Numbered from the stretch's first letter, positions 6,433-14,863 are shown. The stretch is DNA of 64,000 nt from Neorhizobium sp. NCHU2750 (GCF_003597675.1 NZ_CP030827.1:2728001-2792000); one strand, 5' to 3'. The notes: a model not told the origin generated them from the sequence alone. Made by a program: numbers and translations.

Positions 6433-8976
6433 ATGATCCCGACCGCGACCTACCGCATCCAGTTCCGCAACGGCATGACCTTCGACCGCGCGGCAGCGCT
6501 CGTGCCCTACCTGAAACGGCTCGGCATCAGCCATCTCTATGCTTCGCCGGTCTTCACCGCCACGACCGGCTCCACGCATGGCTATGACGTCACCGACGCC
6601 AGCGGGATCGATCCGGCAATCGGCGGCCGCGAAGGTTTTGACCGGATGGCAGCCGCCCTCAAGATGGAAGGCCTCGGCCTGATCCTCGATATCGTGCCGA
6701 ACCACATGGCCGCATCGCTGGAAAACCCGTGGTGGCGCGATGTGGTGGAACATGGGCATAAGAGCCGCTACACCCGCCATTTCGATATCGACTGGTCACG
6801 CCGCCTCACCCTGCCCTTTCTCGGCGATACGTTCGAAGCAGTCCTCGAGGCGGGCGATATCTCGGTGAAGCCCGATCCGAAGACCGGCAAGCCGTCGCTC
6901 GCCTATTATGACAGCTTCTATCCGCTCGATCCCGACACCTATGTCGGCAGTGAGGAAGAGGTGCTGCAGATCAACGACAAGGCCGCAGTCGCCGACCTGC
7001 ACGACGCACAGCCCTATCGCCTGATGTCCTGGCGGGATGCGCCGCGCGATCTCTCCTATCGCCGCTTCTTCGAGATCACCGGCCTTGCCGGCATCCGCGT
7101 CGAGGATGATCACGTCTTCGACGACACCCACCGCCTCATCCTCGACCTCGTCCGCTCCGGCGCAGTCGACGGGTTGCGCGTCGACCATGTCGACGGTCTT
7201 GCGGACCCGAAGGCCTATCTGGAACGGCTGCGAAAGGAAGCAGGTCCGGATTGCTACATCACGGTGGAAAAGATCCTCGGCGACGAAGAGGACATTTCGC
7301 CGGACTGGCCGATCTCCGGCACGACCGGTTACGAATTTATCGCAGACTTGAGCGACGCGCTTGTCGATGCCGACCAGCTGGGCGAGCTGCAGGCCGCCTA
7401 TGCAGGCGTGGCTGGCGCCGCACCGGACATGCCTACGGAACTACGCGCCGCCAAATTGCTGATGGCCGACAATAACTTCGCCGGTGAACTTGCCACGCTC
7501 GTCAAGCTTGCTGAATCGATACATGAAGAGATGCGCGGCGATGCAGCCGCCCTCTCGCAGACAGCCATCCGGGCCGGCCTGCGCGAACTGCTCGCAGCCT
7601 TCCCCGTCTATCGAACCTATGGCACCCCGGCCGGCATGCCGCCCGAGGGCCGGCAATTGCTGCAAAGGGTCGTCGAGCATGTGAGGCGCAACCAGTCCGC
7701 TGCCGACCTCTCAGCTCTGCCCCTGCTTGTCACGGTCCTGAATGGCGACGTGCCGGGACAGCTCGCCGAAAAAGCCTCGACCTTCCGCACCCGCTTCCAG
7801 CAACTGACCGGCCCGCTGATGGCAAAGTCGGTCGAGGATACGCTGTTCTTCCGCCACCATGCGCTGCTTGCCTTGAACGAAGTCGGTGCCGAGCCCCTGC
7901 CGCGTGAATTTTCGCTCCAACGGTTTCACGACCGGATGGCCGCGCGCCAAAGGCTGCAGCCACAGGCACTGTCCGGGACCTCCACTCACGATACGAAACG
8001 CGGCGAGGATGCCCGCGCCCGGCTCTATGCGCTGAGCGAGGCGCCGCAGGTCTTTGCCGATGCCGTGGCCCGCTGGCGGGAAATGAACGCCGGGGCCGTG
8101 CAGCAGCTCGACGATGGCCCGGCGCCCGAACCGGCTGTCGAATGGATGCTCTATCAGGCGCTCGCCGGTGCCTGGCCGCCAGAGATGGCGGCCGATGATG
8201 CCGAAGAACTGGCGGCGCTCGATGCGCGTTTTCAGCCCTATGTCGAAAAGGCGCTTCGGGAGGCAAAGCTGCGCACCAACTGGAGCGACGGCAATGCCGG
8301 CTACGAGGAAGCGGTGAAGCTCTACGCCCATCGCCTTCTTTCGCTCGACAACGAGGCATTTCTCGGCGATTTCGCCGCCACCATCCGGCCCTTCATCCGC
8401 GCCGGCAGCGTCAATAGCCTGACCCAGACCCTGGTCAAGCTCTTGAGCCCCGGCGTGCCCGATATCTATCAGGGCAGCGAGACGAGCGACCTGTCGCTCG
8501 TCGATCCCGATAACCGCCGCGAACCGGATTTCGATGCGCTGATGCAGCAATTGCCGGAAACCACCTCGCCGCTGAATTCCGCTGACGAGGAGGAGTGGCT
8601 AAGCGGGCGCCTCAAGCAGCACGTCATCGCCCGTCTGCTGCAGTTGCGGAAGGATCGCCCCGAACTCTTTTCCAGGGGCACCTACCTTCCCCTTTCAGCC
8701 ACCGGCAAGAGAGCGCGCAATATCTTAGCCTTTGCCCGACAGTATAAGGATGAGGCCGTCATCCTCATTGCCCCGCGTCTCGTGCTTGAGGCACTGGCCA
8801 ACCTTGCCAATGCAAGCGCCGCCGCCTGGGCCGAAACCGCAGTACCGCTCGAAGCGCCCCTGTCGGGCAGACGCTACCGGGATATTTTCACCGGCCGCAT
8901 ATTCGATTTCAACGATCAGGTCGCCGTCAACTGGGCCTTTGCCGAACATCCTTTCGCAGTCCTCGTCGCGGAGTAA
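6433..8976 (+). CDS. treY: Malto-oligosyltrehalose synthase TreY
   Basis: 847-residue GH13 intramolecular transglycosylase that turns the reducing-end alpha-1,4 bond of maltodextrins into alpha,alpha-1,1, giving maltooligosyl-trehalose for TreZ. The start MIPTATYRIQFRNGMTFDRA is characteristic of the family. Catalytic residues are nucleophile D251 (VDGLRVDHVDG), acid/base E279 (TVEKILG) and D520 (STHDTKRGED). Length is at the upper end of the normal range. It follows treZ by 9 nt as the second gene of a stress-promoted operon, which ends at the hairpin at 9028-9060. No glgX/treX debranching enzyme is nearby. Confidence 0.97.
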   Translation: MIPTATYRIQFRNGMTFDRAAALVPYLKRLGISHLYASPVFTATTGSTHGYDVTDASGIDPAIGGREGFDRMAAALKMEGLGLILDIVPNHMAASLENPWWRDVVEHGHKSRYTRHFDIDWSRRLTLPFLGDTFEAVLEAGDISVKPDPKTGKPSLAYYDSFYPLDPDTYVGSEEEVLQINDKAAVADLHDAQPYRLMSWRDAPRDLSYRRFFEITGLAGIRVEDDHVFDDTHRLILDLVRSGAVDGLRVDHVDGLADPKAYLERLRKEAGPDCYITVEKILGDEEDISPDWPISGTTGYEFIADLSDALVDADQLGELQAAYAGVAGAAPDMPTELRAAKLLMADNNFAGELATLVKLAESIHEEMRGDAAALSQTAIRAGLRELLAAFPVYRTYGTPAGMPPEGRQLLQRVVEHVRRNQSAADLSALPLLVTVLNGDVPGQLAEKASTFRTRFQQLTGPLMAKSVEDTLFFRHHALLALNEVGAEPLPREFSLQRFHDRMAARQRLQPQALSGTSTHDTKRGEDARARLYALSEAPQVFADAVARWREMNAGAVQQLDDGPAPEPAVEWMLYQALAGAWPPEMAADDAEELAALDARFQPYVEKALREAKLRTNWSDGNAGYEEAVKLYAHRLLSLDNEAFLGDFAATIRPFIRAGSVNSLTQTLVKLLSPGVPDIYQGSETSDLSLVDPDNRREPDFDALMQQLPETTSPLNSADEEEWLSGRLKQHVIARLLQLRKDRPELFSRGTYLPLSATGKRARNILAFARQYKDEAVILIAPRLVLEALANLANASAAAWAETAVPLEAPLSGRRYRDIFTGRIFDFNDQVAVNWAFAEHPFAVLVAE

Positions 8977-9027
8977 GATTGTGCCCGCCCCTGCGAATCC
9001 CGCCAAAAAACACGCCCCTGAAACGAC

Positions 9028-9060
9028 GAAACCGCCCGACCTCACGGTCAGGCGGTTTTC
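9028..9060. terminator. Bidirectional terminator between treY and the small membrane-peptide genes
   Basis: GAAACCGCC-GACC stem halves pair with GGTC-GGCGGTTTTC around a TCAC loop. A tracts flank one side and T tracts the other, so it serves the convergent transcripts from both strands. Confidence 0.8.
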
Positions 9061-9088
9061 TTCTGCTGCCGCATCTTGTTTCCCGGTT

Positions 9089-9163
9089 TTATCGAATGCC
9101 GAGGAATGACAGGATGGCGAGCACGATCACGACGGCTCCGACGAGCCAGACAATGCTGTTCAT
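9089..9163 (-). CDS. 24-aa single-span membrane peptide (paralog A)
   Basis: A 24-residue peptide, MNSIVWLVG… ending FLGIR, made almost entirely of one hydrophobic transmembrane segment (residues 4-21) with a basic C-terminus. ATG at 9163 follows AGGAGAG. It lies 49 bp downstream of a near-identical second gene (same first 12 residues apart from V5/I5), so this is a tandem duplication. Conservation of reading frame, ribosome site and hydrophobic pattern in both copies argues that they are real genes. Function unknown; expression probably comes from the stress promoter at 9317-9341. Confidence 0.75.
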   Translation of the reverse strand: MNSIVWLVGAVVIVLAILSFLGIR

Positions 9164-9212
9164 GATGCTCTCCTGAAAATGTCTTGATGAATGGGGTTTG
9201 TAGAGGCTTCGC

Positions 9213-9287
9213 TCAGGCAAAACCGACAAGGTTGAGAACCGCGATGACGATCACGACTGCTCCAACCAACCAAATGATGCTGTTCAT
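9213..9287 (-). CDS. 24-aa single-span membrane peptide (paralog B)
   Basis: First gene of the tandem pair: 24 residues, MNSIIWLVG… ending NLVGFA, one transmembrane helix. ATG at 9287 follows AAGGAGAAC with good spacing. An exact EcfG-type promoter lies 30 bp upstream, leaving a very short leader. Small one-span peptides of this size commonly associate with membrane enzymes or respond to envelope stress, but nothing in the sequence names a partner. The C-terminal thirds of the two copies have diverged while the N-terminal 16 residues are conserved. Confidence 0.75.
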   Translation of the reverse strand: MNSIIWLVGAVVIVIAVLNLVGFA

Positions 9288-9316
9288 GACGTTCTCCTTT
9301 CGATGTCGCAAAAGTG

Positions 9317-9341
9317 AACGATCACGCCCCAAAAAGGTTCC
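9317..9341 (-). promoter_or_regulatory. EcfG/RpoE2-type promoter of the tandem membrane peptides
   Basis: On the minus strand, GGAAC (9341-9337) and CGTT (9320-9317) are separated by exactly 16 nt, a perfect match to the stress-sigma consensus. It lies 30 bp upstream of the first ATG. Confidence 0.72.
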
Positions 9342-9404
9342 CATGTTGCATCGCGCAACAGCAGCCGAAGCCACTGTTGGACAGGAGTATTGTCGAAGAA
9401 ATGT

Positions 9405-9809
9405 CTACAGCCTGTCGCGCCTGAGGCCCGAGCCGCGGTCGAGCTTGCCCTGCTCCGCCTTGTAGAAGAACTGGCTCGCGACAAGCCACCCTTTCAGCGG
9501 CCTCAAGGGAAGGATGCAGGTCAACAGCAGGAACGGCAGCGATGTCAGAAGATGCACCCAGAAGGGCGGCTGGTAGAAGGTTTCGATCCACACAGCCAGC
9601 GCCACGCTCGGCACGCAGGCAAAGCAGATGACGAAGAAGGCCGGGCCATCGGCCGGATCGGCAAAGCCGTAGTCAAGTCCGCAGACTTCGCAGGCCGGCC
9701 TGACTGTCAGAAAGCCCTCGAAAAGATGCCCCCGCCCGCAGCGCGGGCAGTGGCCTCGAAGGCCGGTACGACAAGGCGAAAGTGTCGGCCATTGCGCATC
9801 ATGTCCCAT
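9405..9809 (-). CDS. DUF983 family membrane protein
   Basis: 134 residues. An N-terminal zinc-ribbon-like segment with two Cys pairs (HCPRCGRGHLFEGFL and ACEVCGLDYG) is followed by two predicted membrane helices (about 60-80 and 86-106). This matches DUF983, integral-membrane zinc-ribbon proteins of unknown function that are frequent in alphaproteobacteria. The ATG at 9809 opens a Met-Gly-His leader that looks natural, though no strong ribosome site is seen. It is a single gene between the lipoprotein gene and the stress-promoted peptide pair. Confidence 0.85.
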   Translation of the reverse strand: MGHDAQWPTLSPCRTGLRGHCPRCGRGHLFEGFLTVRPACEVCGLDYGFADPADGPAFFVICFACVPSVALAVWIETFYQPPFWVHLLTSLPFLLLTCILPLRPLKGWLVASQFFYKAEQGKLDRGSGLRRDRL

Positions 9810-9947
9810 GGGTCCGGCTTCCTCTCGATGTGATCGAGATTGGCGTAACTCCGAACATTAGCATTCATCAAGGCACCAAGTTGTAGCGCGTCAATCTGCC
9901 TCTCCGAAAAGCTGCAAACCATCAAGCTGCTGCAACCGTTCCGTAGA

Positions 9948-10223
9948 TCAGTCCCAGAGCGGCTCGGGAATGACGTGCCGTTCGATGATCTTCAGGCTCC
10001 TGTCCGGCAAGATGACATAGGTTTCCTGCAATTGCTCGCCCCATTGATTGTAGAAATTATGGGTGAACGTGCTGCCGATCGGCGACTTAGTCAGCTTGGT
10101 GCGCGGCTGGCCGCCATAGGTGATGCTGCCCGGAATGGGATTGAGCCCGGCACTGTTCAGGCCGCCGGTGGTGCAGCCCGCCAGTGCGACCGCCACGACA
10201 AGCAGGGCGACTGCCTTCTTCAT
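9948..10223 (-). CDS. Small lipoprotein of unknown function
   Basis: 91 residues with a classic lipoprotein signal: MKK, a hydrophobic stretch, then lipobox LAGC with the lipidated Cys at residue 17. The mature part contains GGQPRTKLTKSPIGSTFTHNF and a C-terminal ILPDRSLKIIERHVIPEP, resembling short periplasmic lipoproteins of rhizobia. ATG at 10223 follows a GAGG-type site. The open frame continues upstream through the divergent amidase's promoter region, but that extension lacks a signal sequence. Role unknown. Confidence 0.8.
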   Translation of the reverse strand: MKKAVALLVVAVALAGCTTGGLNSAGLNPIPGSITYGGQPRTKLTKSPIGSTFTHNFYNQWGEQLQETYVILPDRSLKIIERHVIPEPLWD

Positions 10224-10383
10224 GATCTGATCCTCGATAGGGAACCCATGCGCCGGCCCTTCATCGTCTAAGCCGGATGACATCGACAGATAGGGCATGG
10301 CCGATAATTCTGCTACCCTTGACGCAGATATCGGGTAATTCTTTGTCACCCGCCAAACCTGAAAATCATTCAAGGAAATCCTC

Positions 10384-11745
10384 GTGAGCAGACCCGTTTC
10401 CGGCATGTCGATCGCCGAATTGTCGATGTTGATCCACTCTGGCGTGATGAGCCCCGTCGAGATCGCTGAAGCCGTCTTCGACGCGATCGAAACCCATGCC
10501 GACAAGGCGATCTTCGTCTCCCTGCTGAAGGATCGCGCCATGGCCGAGGCGCAGGCCGCCGCAAAGCGCGTCAGCGAGGGCCGCTCATTCGGCTGGCTGG
10601 ACGGCGTGCCGATCGCCTGGAAGGATCTCTTCGACATCGAGGGCATGGCCACCACCGCCGGTTCGACCGTCCTCGCCAGCCAACCCATCGCCACCAGGGA
10701 TGCCGCCGTCGTCGATTTGGTCCGCCAGGCCGGCATGGTCGCCATCGGCCGCACCAACATGAGCGAATTCGCCTTTTCCGGCATCGGCATCAATCCGCAT
10801 TACGGCACGCCCCGTAACCCGAAAAGCACCGATGTTCCGCGCATCACCGGCGGCTCGTCCTCCGGTTCTGCTGCAGCGGTTGCCGCCGGCCTCGTCCCCG
10901 TCGCGATCGGCACCGATACCGGCGGCTCGATCCGCATTCCGGCAGCGCTGAACGGCATCGTCGGCTACAAGGCAAGCCGCGGCCGCTATTCGATGGATGG
11001 CGTCTTCCCGCTGGCACAGAGCCTTGATTGCCTCGGCCCGCTCTGCCGCAGCGTTCAGGATGCGATCTGGGTCGATGCCGCCATGCGCGGCGCCACAAGA
11101 CCGGACGTGACGCGCGGCACCGACAGCGTGCTTGATCTCGTCGTGCCGGAAAACGCCGTCTTCGACGGCGCCGAGCAAGGTGTCGTGGCGGCCTTCGAGG
11201 CAGCCCTCTCGCGGCTGGAAAAGCAGGGCGCGCGCGTCAGCCGCATCCGCATCCCCGCCTTCGAGGCGATTGCCGAACTGATGAAGGCCCGTGGCGCCCT
11301 GGTGACGGCCGAAGCCTTCGCCCTGCACCGCGAACGCCTGACCGGCCCCGTTGCCGATGAGATCGACCCGCGCGTCGTCGCCCGCATCCGTCTCGGCGGC
11401 AACATTTCCATGGCCGACTATATCGACATCCTCGAAATCCGCCGCCGCCTGACGAAGGAAACCGAAGACCTGCTCGCCGGCCGCCTCGTCGCATTGCCGT
11501 CCGTCGCCCATGTCGCTCCACCGAGCGAGCCGCTGCTGAAGGACGACGATCTGTTCTTCGCCACCAATGGCAAGACCCTGCGCAACACCGGCTTCGGCAA
11601 TTTCCTCGACTGGTGCGGCGTCTCCATCCCCTGCGGCAGCGGCGATGCCGGCATGCCGGTCGGCTTCCTCCTGTCCGGAGCAGCCGGCGAGGACGAAAAG
11701 CTTCTCTCAGCCGCATTGCGCTACGAAGAGGTCATCCGCGGCTGA
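10384..11745 (+). CDS. Amidase-signature family amidohydrolase
   Basis: 453-residue amidase-signature enzyme that hydrolyses a carboxamide by a Ser-cisSer-Lys triad. All three are visible: K80 in PIAWKDLFD, cis-Ser S158 in ITGGSSSGS, and nucleophile S182 in [15 protein letters not shown]. The C-terminal half is short and lacks the GatA tRNA-amidotransferase extension, and gatB/gatC are not adjacent, so a stand-alone amidase is likely; substrate unknown. GTG at 10384 is used because AAGGA at 10372-10376 is well placed; the next ATG is 8 codons in and lacks a site. Confidence 0.88.
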   Translation: MSRPVSGMSIAELSMLIHSGVMSPVEIAEAVFDAIETHADKAIFVSLLKDRAMAEAQAAAKRVSEGRSFGWLDGVPIAWKDLFDIEGMATTAGSTVLASQPIATRDAAVVDLVRQAGMVAIGRTNMSEFAFSGIGINPHYGTPRNPKSTDVPRITGGSSSGSAAAVAAGLVPVAIGTDTGGSIRIPAALNGIVGYKASRGRYSMDGVFPLAQSLDCLGPLCRSVQDAIWVDAAMRGATRPDVTRGTDSVLDLVVPENAVFDGAEQGVVAAFEAALSRLEKQGARVSRIRIPAFEAIAELMKARGALVTAEAFALHRERLTGPVADEIDPRVVARIRLGGNISMADYIDILEIRRRLTKETEDLLAGRLVALPSVAHVAPPSEPLLKDDDLFFATNGKTLRNTGFGNFLDWCGVSIPCGSGDAGMPVGFLLSGAAGEDEKLLSAALRYEEVIRG

Positions 11746-11802
11746 TCCCGAGCCGATCCATCTGCCTCCGTAAATCGCGGCTCCTCGCTGCTTTGCCTCA
11801 CC

Positions 11803-11836
11803 TTGATGTCCTGCGCTGTCTTGCGCAGGACATCAA
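11803..11836. repeat. Perfect 14-bp inverted repeat (hairpin)
   Basis: TTGATGTCCTGCGC and GCGCAGGACATCAA are perfect complements separated by six bases (TGTCTT). It lies 57 bp after the amidase stop and 49 bp before the next proposed start. There is no T-tract after it, so it is not a standard intrinsic terminator on the plus strand. Confidence 0.7.
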
Positions 11837-11885
11837 CACCCGGCATTCTCGGCCATGGCGAATTCATCGCCTGGATGAATGCGCG

Positions 11886-12395
11886 TTGACGAGCCAGAAG
11901 CAATATTCCTCCGACGGCACGAAGATCGGCATCCTGGACGACCAGGGTACGGAAACGGTCATTTCCTTCGACGAGTTCTGCTCCCGCCTTGGCGTCGACG
12001 GCTGGGTGCGGCTGCACGGCAGCGATTACAGCGGCCTTGCGGCGCTCGCGACCGAGCTCGTCCACTTCAATCTGGGCGTCACCGACAATGCGGTCGGCAG
12101 GCGCTATGCGATGGTCGAGATCCTGCGGCCGGGCAAACGCCTCGCCGACGGCGGCGAGCAGCTTCCGGTCGTCGATATCAGCCGTTACCGGCTCGCAGAT
12201 TGCATAGAGGTCATCCAGCACCTTCCGCTTGACGACATCACCGCCGAGCAGCTCCGGCACTCCCTGCCCTCGATCCGATCGAAGGCGGAAGTCCGCAAGG
12301 CCCTGATCGCCCGCTATCGCCCGATGCTGCCGAAAGCAAGCGAGGACGACCTTTTGGCCCACGGCATAGCACTCAGCCGCTTCAGCTTTATCTGA
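11886..12395 (+). CDS. Hypothetical protein, no recognised family
   Basis: About 169 residues, soluble, alpha/beta composition. It contains GILDDQGTETVISFDEFCSRLG near the N-terminus (split for length: GILDDQGTET, then VISFDEFC), a central WVRLHGSDYSGLAALATEL, and a C-terminal helical segment with RSKAEVRKALIARYRPML. I recognise no family. No in-frame ATG precedes the conserved-looking part; the TTG at 11886 with a weak GGAT is the best start I can find, so the N-terminus is uncertain. It is the last gene before the tRNA-Met island boundary at 12469. Confidence 0.5.
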   Translation: MTSQKQYSSDGTKIGILDDQGTETVISFDEFCSRLGVDGWVRLHGSDYSGLAALATELVHFNLGVTDNAVGRRYAMVEILRPGKRLADGGEQLPVVDISRYRLADCIEVIQHLPLDDITAEQLRHSLPSIRSKAEVRKALIARYRPMLPKASEDDLLAHGIALSRFSFI

Positions 12396-12468
12396 TGGAT
12401 GAGGAGAGCCTAACGCGAAAATGTCGACGCAAGCCCAATGAACAAGCAAAACCATCGGAAATAAGGTG

Positions 12469-12488
12469 GAGAAATTTGGTAGCGGGGG
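12469..12488 (+). repeat. Direct repeat, island left end (attL-like)
   Basis: GAGAAATTTGGTAGCGGGGG; identical to 15552-15571. It duplicates the 3' end of the tRNA-Met gene and marks the left island junction. Confidence 0.8.
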
Positions 12489-12822
12489 ACCGCTCCAGTT
12501 ACTATCACCTACTGGAAACAGGCCAGTTTGTGGACTCGGATCGTGGCAGATCAAGCTCAAGCGGGTTCTGGCTGAGGCCCTGCCGTCCGTATCCCCCCGC
12601 CCGCTGCGAACGGCAGCCCTGAGGCATCAAAGAAAAGTTCTAGCTGCCTGGCTGGAAGTGTTGGCTCAAGTGCATGAAGCCGCGCGGCCGCCGGGGACGT
12701 ATCGGGGGAAAAGGGCAGAGCTATGAGCGAGAATGACGCAATGAGGTGTTAAATTTCACCTACCGTCAACAAAAGCTTTACCGTCACGCGTTAGCCTATA
12801 AAATGCTGACGCGAGGCTTAAC
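12489..12822. other. Island left flank without a confident gene
   Basis: About 330 bp between the left repeat and the 276-aa gene. An open frame of 86 codons on the plus strand (12466-12726) crosses the repeat itself. It contains WQIKLKRVLAEALPSV and a helical, basic C-terminal half, but I recognise no family and its start lies outside the island. It may be the tail of a gene truncated at integration. The last 70 bp carry the promoter-like sequences of the downstream gene. Confidence 0.4.
12761..12802 (+). promoter_or_regulatory. Putative promoter/operator of the island two-gene module
   Basis: A direct repeat TACCGTCA occurs at 12761-12768 and 12779-12786 (18-bp period), followed by a -10-like TATAAA at 12797-12802. 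The start is at 12823 with GAGG at 12813-12816. Direct repeats overlapping the promoter fit autoregulation by the encoded proteins, an inference only. Confidence 0.35.
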
Positions 12823-13653
12823 ATGAAATACGCGATGAGACCGGACGAAATGCGAGTGATCATCCGGCCAGCAGATGCGCCGGATGATAGTTCGCGCCTC
12901 ATTCAGGCTAGCGTTTTCGCGAAAATGTTCAATTCGGTGTTCTCCGCGATCAAGGCGGCAAACAAAGATGCGACCGAAAAAAAGTCCCGAAGCGAATTCT
13001 TTATATCTCATTTAAAAATGGGGTCGAACGAGTTTGGCATCCTCGAACACAAACGCACGTCAGGCGATACTCCGTCGCCTTCGATCGACTTGTTTAAACG
13101 CTGCGCCACTAGCGTCATCAGGAATGAGTTCGATAGAGTTGACCAGTTTCCAGAGGTTGCAAAAGGCCTTGTCCGCATTGGCGACAAGCTGAATCCAAAC
13201 TACGCAATTCTTGCGCAGTTCGCGGACATGGAATTACCAATTGATGGTTTTTTCGCCAAGCAAACTCAACGCTACAAGCAGCACCGCAAAGAGCGGCTCG
13301 CTCCTCCCTACTTTGCTGGGAATGCGATCGGCTCTTTCGAGGGTGTGATTGGCAATATAGATTATCGAGGTGCCGCATGGACTGGCCATATCGTATTGCC
13401 AGGCGGCGCGGGTGTGCAGATCGAGTGTGTCTTCGACAAAACCAAAGGCGAAGACAGCTTTAATCCGTTCGGCAACAAGCGGGTATCAGTGACGGGCAGA
13501 GCAATTTACACCGGCGAAAGCCAACTCCCTGAACGGATTGAAGTGATAACCATTCAGGAGATACATTCTGCTAAGTCATACTTGAGCATCCAAGGGTCGC
13601 TCACAGGTAAGCAATATCTCGACTGGGATGCATCACTTGAAAACCTGCAGTAG
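12823..13653 (+). CDS. Conserved-looking hypothetical protein paired with a PIN protein
   Basis: 276 residues, soluble. The N-terminal half is helical, with SRLIQASVFAKMFNSVFSAI and a strand EFFISHLKMGSNEFGIL. The C-terminal ~110 residues look like a small beta-barrel, with repeated strands (SFEGVIGNIDYRGAAWTG, GVQIECVFDK, KRVSVTGRAIYTG, RIEVITIQEI). I do not recognise a named family. ATG at 12823 follows GAGG. The 3' end overlaps the PIN gene by 26 nt, a coupling typical of toxin-antitoxin operons in which the upstream protein neutralises the nuclease. Function unknown; antitoxin or nuclease-recruiting partner is inference. Confidence 0.75.
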   Translation: MKYAMRPDEMRVIIRPADAPDDSSRLIQASVFAKMFNSVFSAIKAANKDATEKKSRSEFFISHLKMGSNEFGILEHKRTSGDTPSPSIDLFKRCATSVIRNEFDRVDQFPEVAKGLVRIGDKLNPNYAILAQFADMELPIDGFFAKQTQRYKQHRKERLAPPYFAGNAIGSFEGVIGNIDYRGAAWTGHIVLPGGAGVQIECVFDKTKGEDSFNPFGNKRVSVTGRAIYTGESQLPERIEVITIQEIHSAKSYLSIQGSLTGKQYLDWDASLENLQ

Positions 13654-14215
13654 TACGAATCTCTTCTTCGACACGAATGTCCTTTTGAGCCACGCGAATT
13701 CCGACGCAGGAAGCGCGGCGCCTGACATAGAGAAGATTCTTGAGGAAGCCTATGCAGGCAAGAGATCGCTCTGGGTTAGCAGCATAATTTTCGCAGAGTT
13801 GCGCCCCTCCCTATTCGTCGCTGGCAAGTTCGAAAGTGTGACAAAGCTTGCGTCGTATATTCGGTCGATCGCAACAGTCGTGTCTCCGGATCCCGATATG
13901 ATGCTGAGGGCCGGGAGACTGCGTGATCAGCGATGGAACAGATCGGGAAGGACCGCGGAAGAAAAGTACCGGACTATGTCTCTTGGTGACGCGTTGCACA
14001 TTGTTTCAGCGCTTTGGGTGAAAGAAGCGACAAATGTTCCAGATCTTCAGTTTCTCACTTTCGATGATGGTAAATCAAGATCAGACGAGGGTAAGTCGCT
14101 TTCATTACTTAGGCTGGAGGAATACACTGATGGGATATCAAATCATCCGGACGTCATTGCCTCAGCCGCCCTCTATCGCACCAGGCCCATACTAAGCCAG
14201 ACAGCCATGTTTTGA
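13628..14215 (+). CDS. PIN-domain ribonuclease-like protein
   Basis: 195-residue PIN-fold protein. The four acidic metal-binding positions are in place: D15 in FFDTNVLLSH, E57 in IIFAELRP, D121 in SLGDALHIVSALW, and an Asp near 146 in FLTFDDGKS. About 40 residues follow the core, making it longer than typical VapC toxins (~130 residues). ATG at 13628 lies inside the upstream 276-aa gene, a 26-nt overlap. A strong terminator (14235-14254) closes the operon. Single-strand RNA cleavage is the usual activity of the fold; the target is unknown. Confidence 0.82.
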   Translation: MHHLKTCSSTNLFFDTNVLLSHANSDAGSAAPDIEKILEEAYAGKRSLWVSSIIFAELRPSLFVAGKFESVTKLASYIRSIATVVSPDPDMMLRAGRLRDQRWNRSGRTAEEKYRTMSLGDALHIVSALWVKEATNVPDLQFLTFDDGKSRSDEGKSLSLLRLEEYTDGISNHPDVIASAALYRTRPILSQTAMF

Positions 14216-14234
14216 CGGCCCTCCCACACACACG

Positions 14235-14254
14235 GCCCGCTTCGGCGGGCTTTT
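14235..14254 (+). terminator. Intrinsic terminator of the PIN operon
   Basis: GCCCGC-TTCG-GCGGGC hairpin immediately followed by TTTT, 19 bp after the PIN stop codon. Confidence 0.85.
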
Positions 14255-14307
14255 CTCACAATTGGCAAGTGATAGATTAATTGTTCAATTGCGACGAGGG
14301 GGTGAGC

Positions 14308-14835
14308 ATGCCAGATGGTGATAGCTTCATAGGCAAGGCAATATTGGCTGCACTAGGGATTGCGCTGGCAGCCCTGGTAACCTGGATCACGAATACCTTC
14401 GTCAAATCCAAACAAGAACAAGCCGATCGGACGAGAATGACGAGCGTGCTGCTCGGCGAGTTGATGAATATCCATAATCACTACTACTACTCACGGGCAG
14501 AAATACCACAATTCGCAAAAAGCGCAGATGACGTTCTACAACTAAAGTTTTCCAAATACGGGCCAATGGCTTTTGTTGGAAAAGATCTGGCCCAGTTAGG
14601 CTTTTTGAGTAATGATGACATTACTCAGATCATGCAGATAAATCTGATTATCCGAAATACAGACACCGCAATTGACGCGCTTATTGAAATGAGCACGCAT
14701 AACGATGGCGTAGATACCAGCAAACTGTGGGATCGCATGGGTTACGTGATCGAGACAACACAAAGTGTTGTCGCTCGGATTTTCCACGCCAATAAGAATA
14801 TCCGATACTTAATCCCTGACGAATTTATTAAATAG
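14308..14835 (+). CDS. Membrane-anchored hypothetical protein
   Basis: 175 residues. One N-terminal transmembrane helix (about residues 7-29, ILAALGIALAALVTWITNTF) is followed by a basic boundary KSKQEQADR and a cytoplasmic helical domain of ~140 residues, with SVLLGELMNIHNHYYYSRAE and FLSNDDITQIMQINLIIRN. I recognise no named family, though the build resembles anchored accessory proteins found on small islands. ATG at 14308 follows GAGGGGG; an upstream TTG is less likely. It lies between two terminators, so it is a single-gene transcript. Confidence 0.65.
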   Translation: MPDGDSFIGKAILAALGIALAALVTWITNTFVKSKQEQADRTRMTSVLLGELMNIHNHYYYSRAEIPQFAKSADDVLQLKFSKYGPMAFVGKDLAQLGFLSNDDITQIMQINLIIRNTDTAIDALIEMSTHNDGVDTSKLWDRMGYVIETTQSVVARIFHANKNIRYLIPDEFIK

Positions 14836-14863
14836 CCCCTCTTTCCGCCAGCGTGAAATTGCA

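Noticed and set aside
12469..12488. Left repeat as part of a second complete tRNA gene
   Set aside because: Only the last 12 nt of the tRNA are present; the adjoining sequence has no T, anticodon or D arms.
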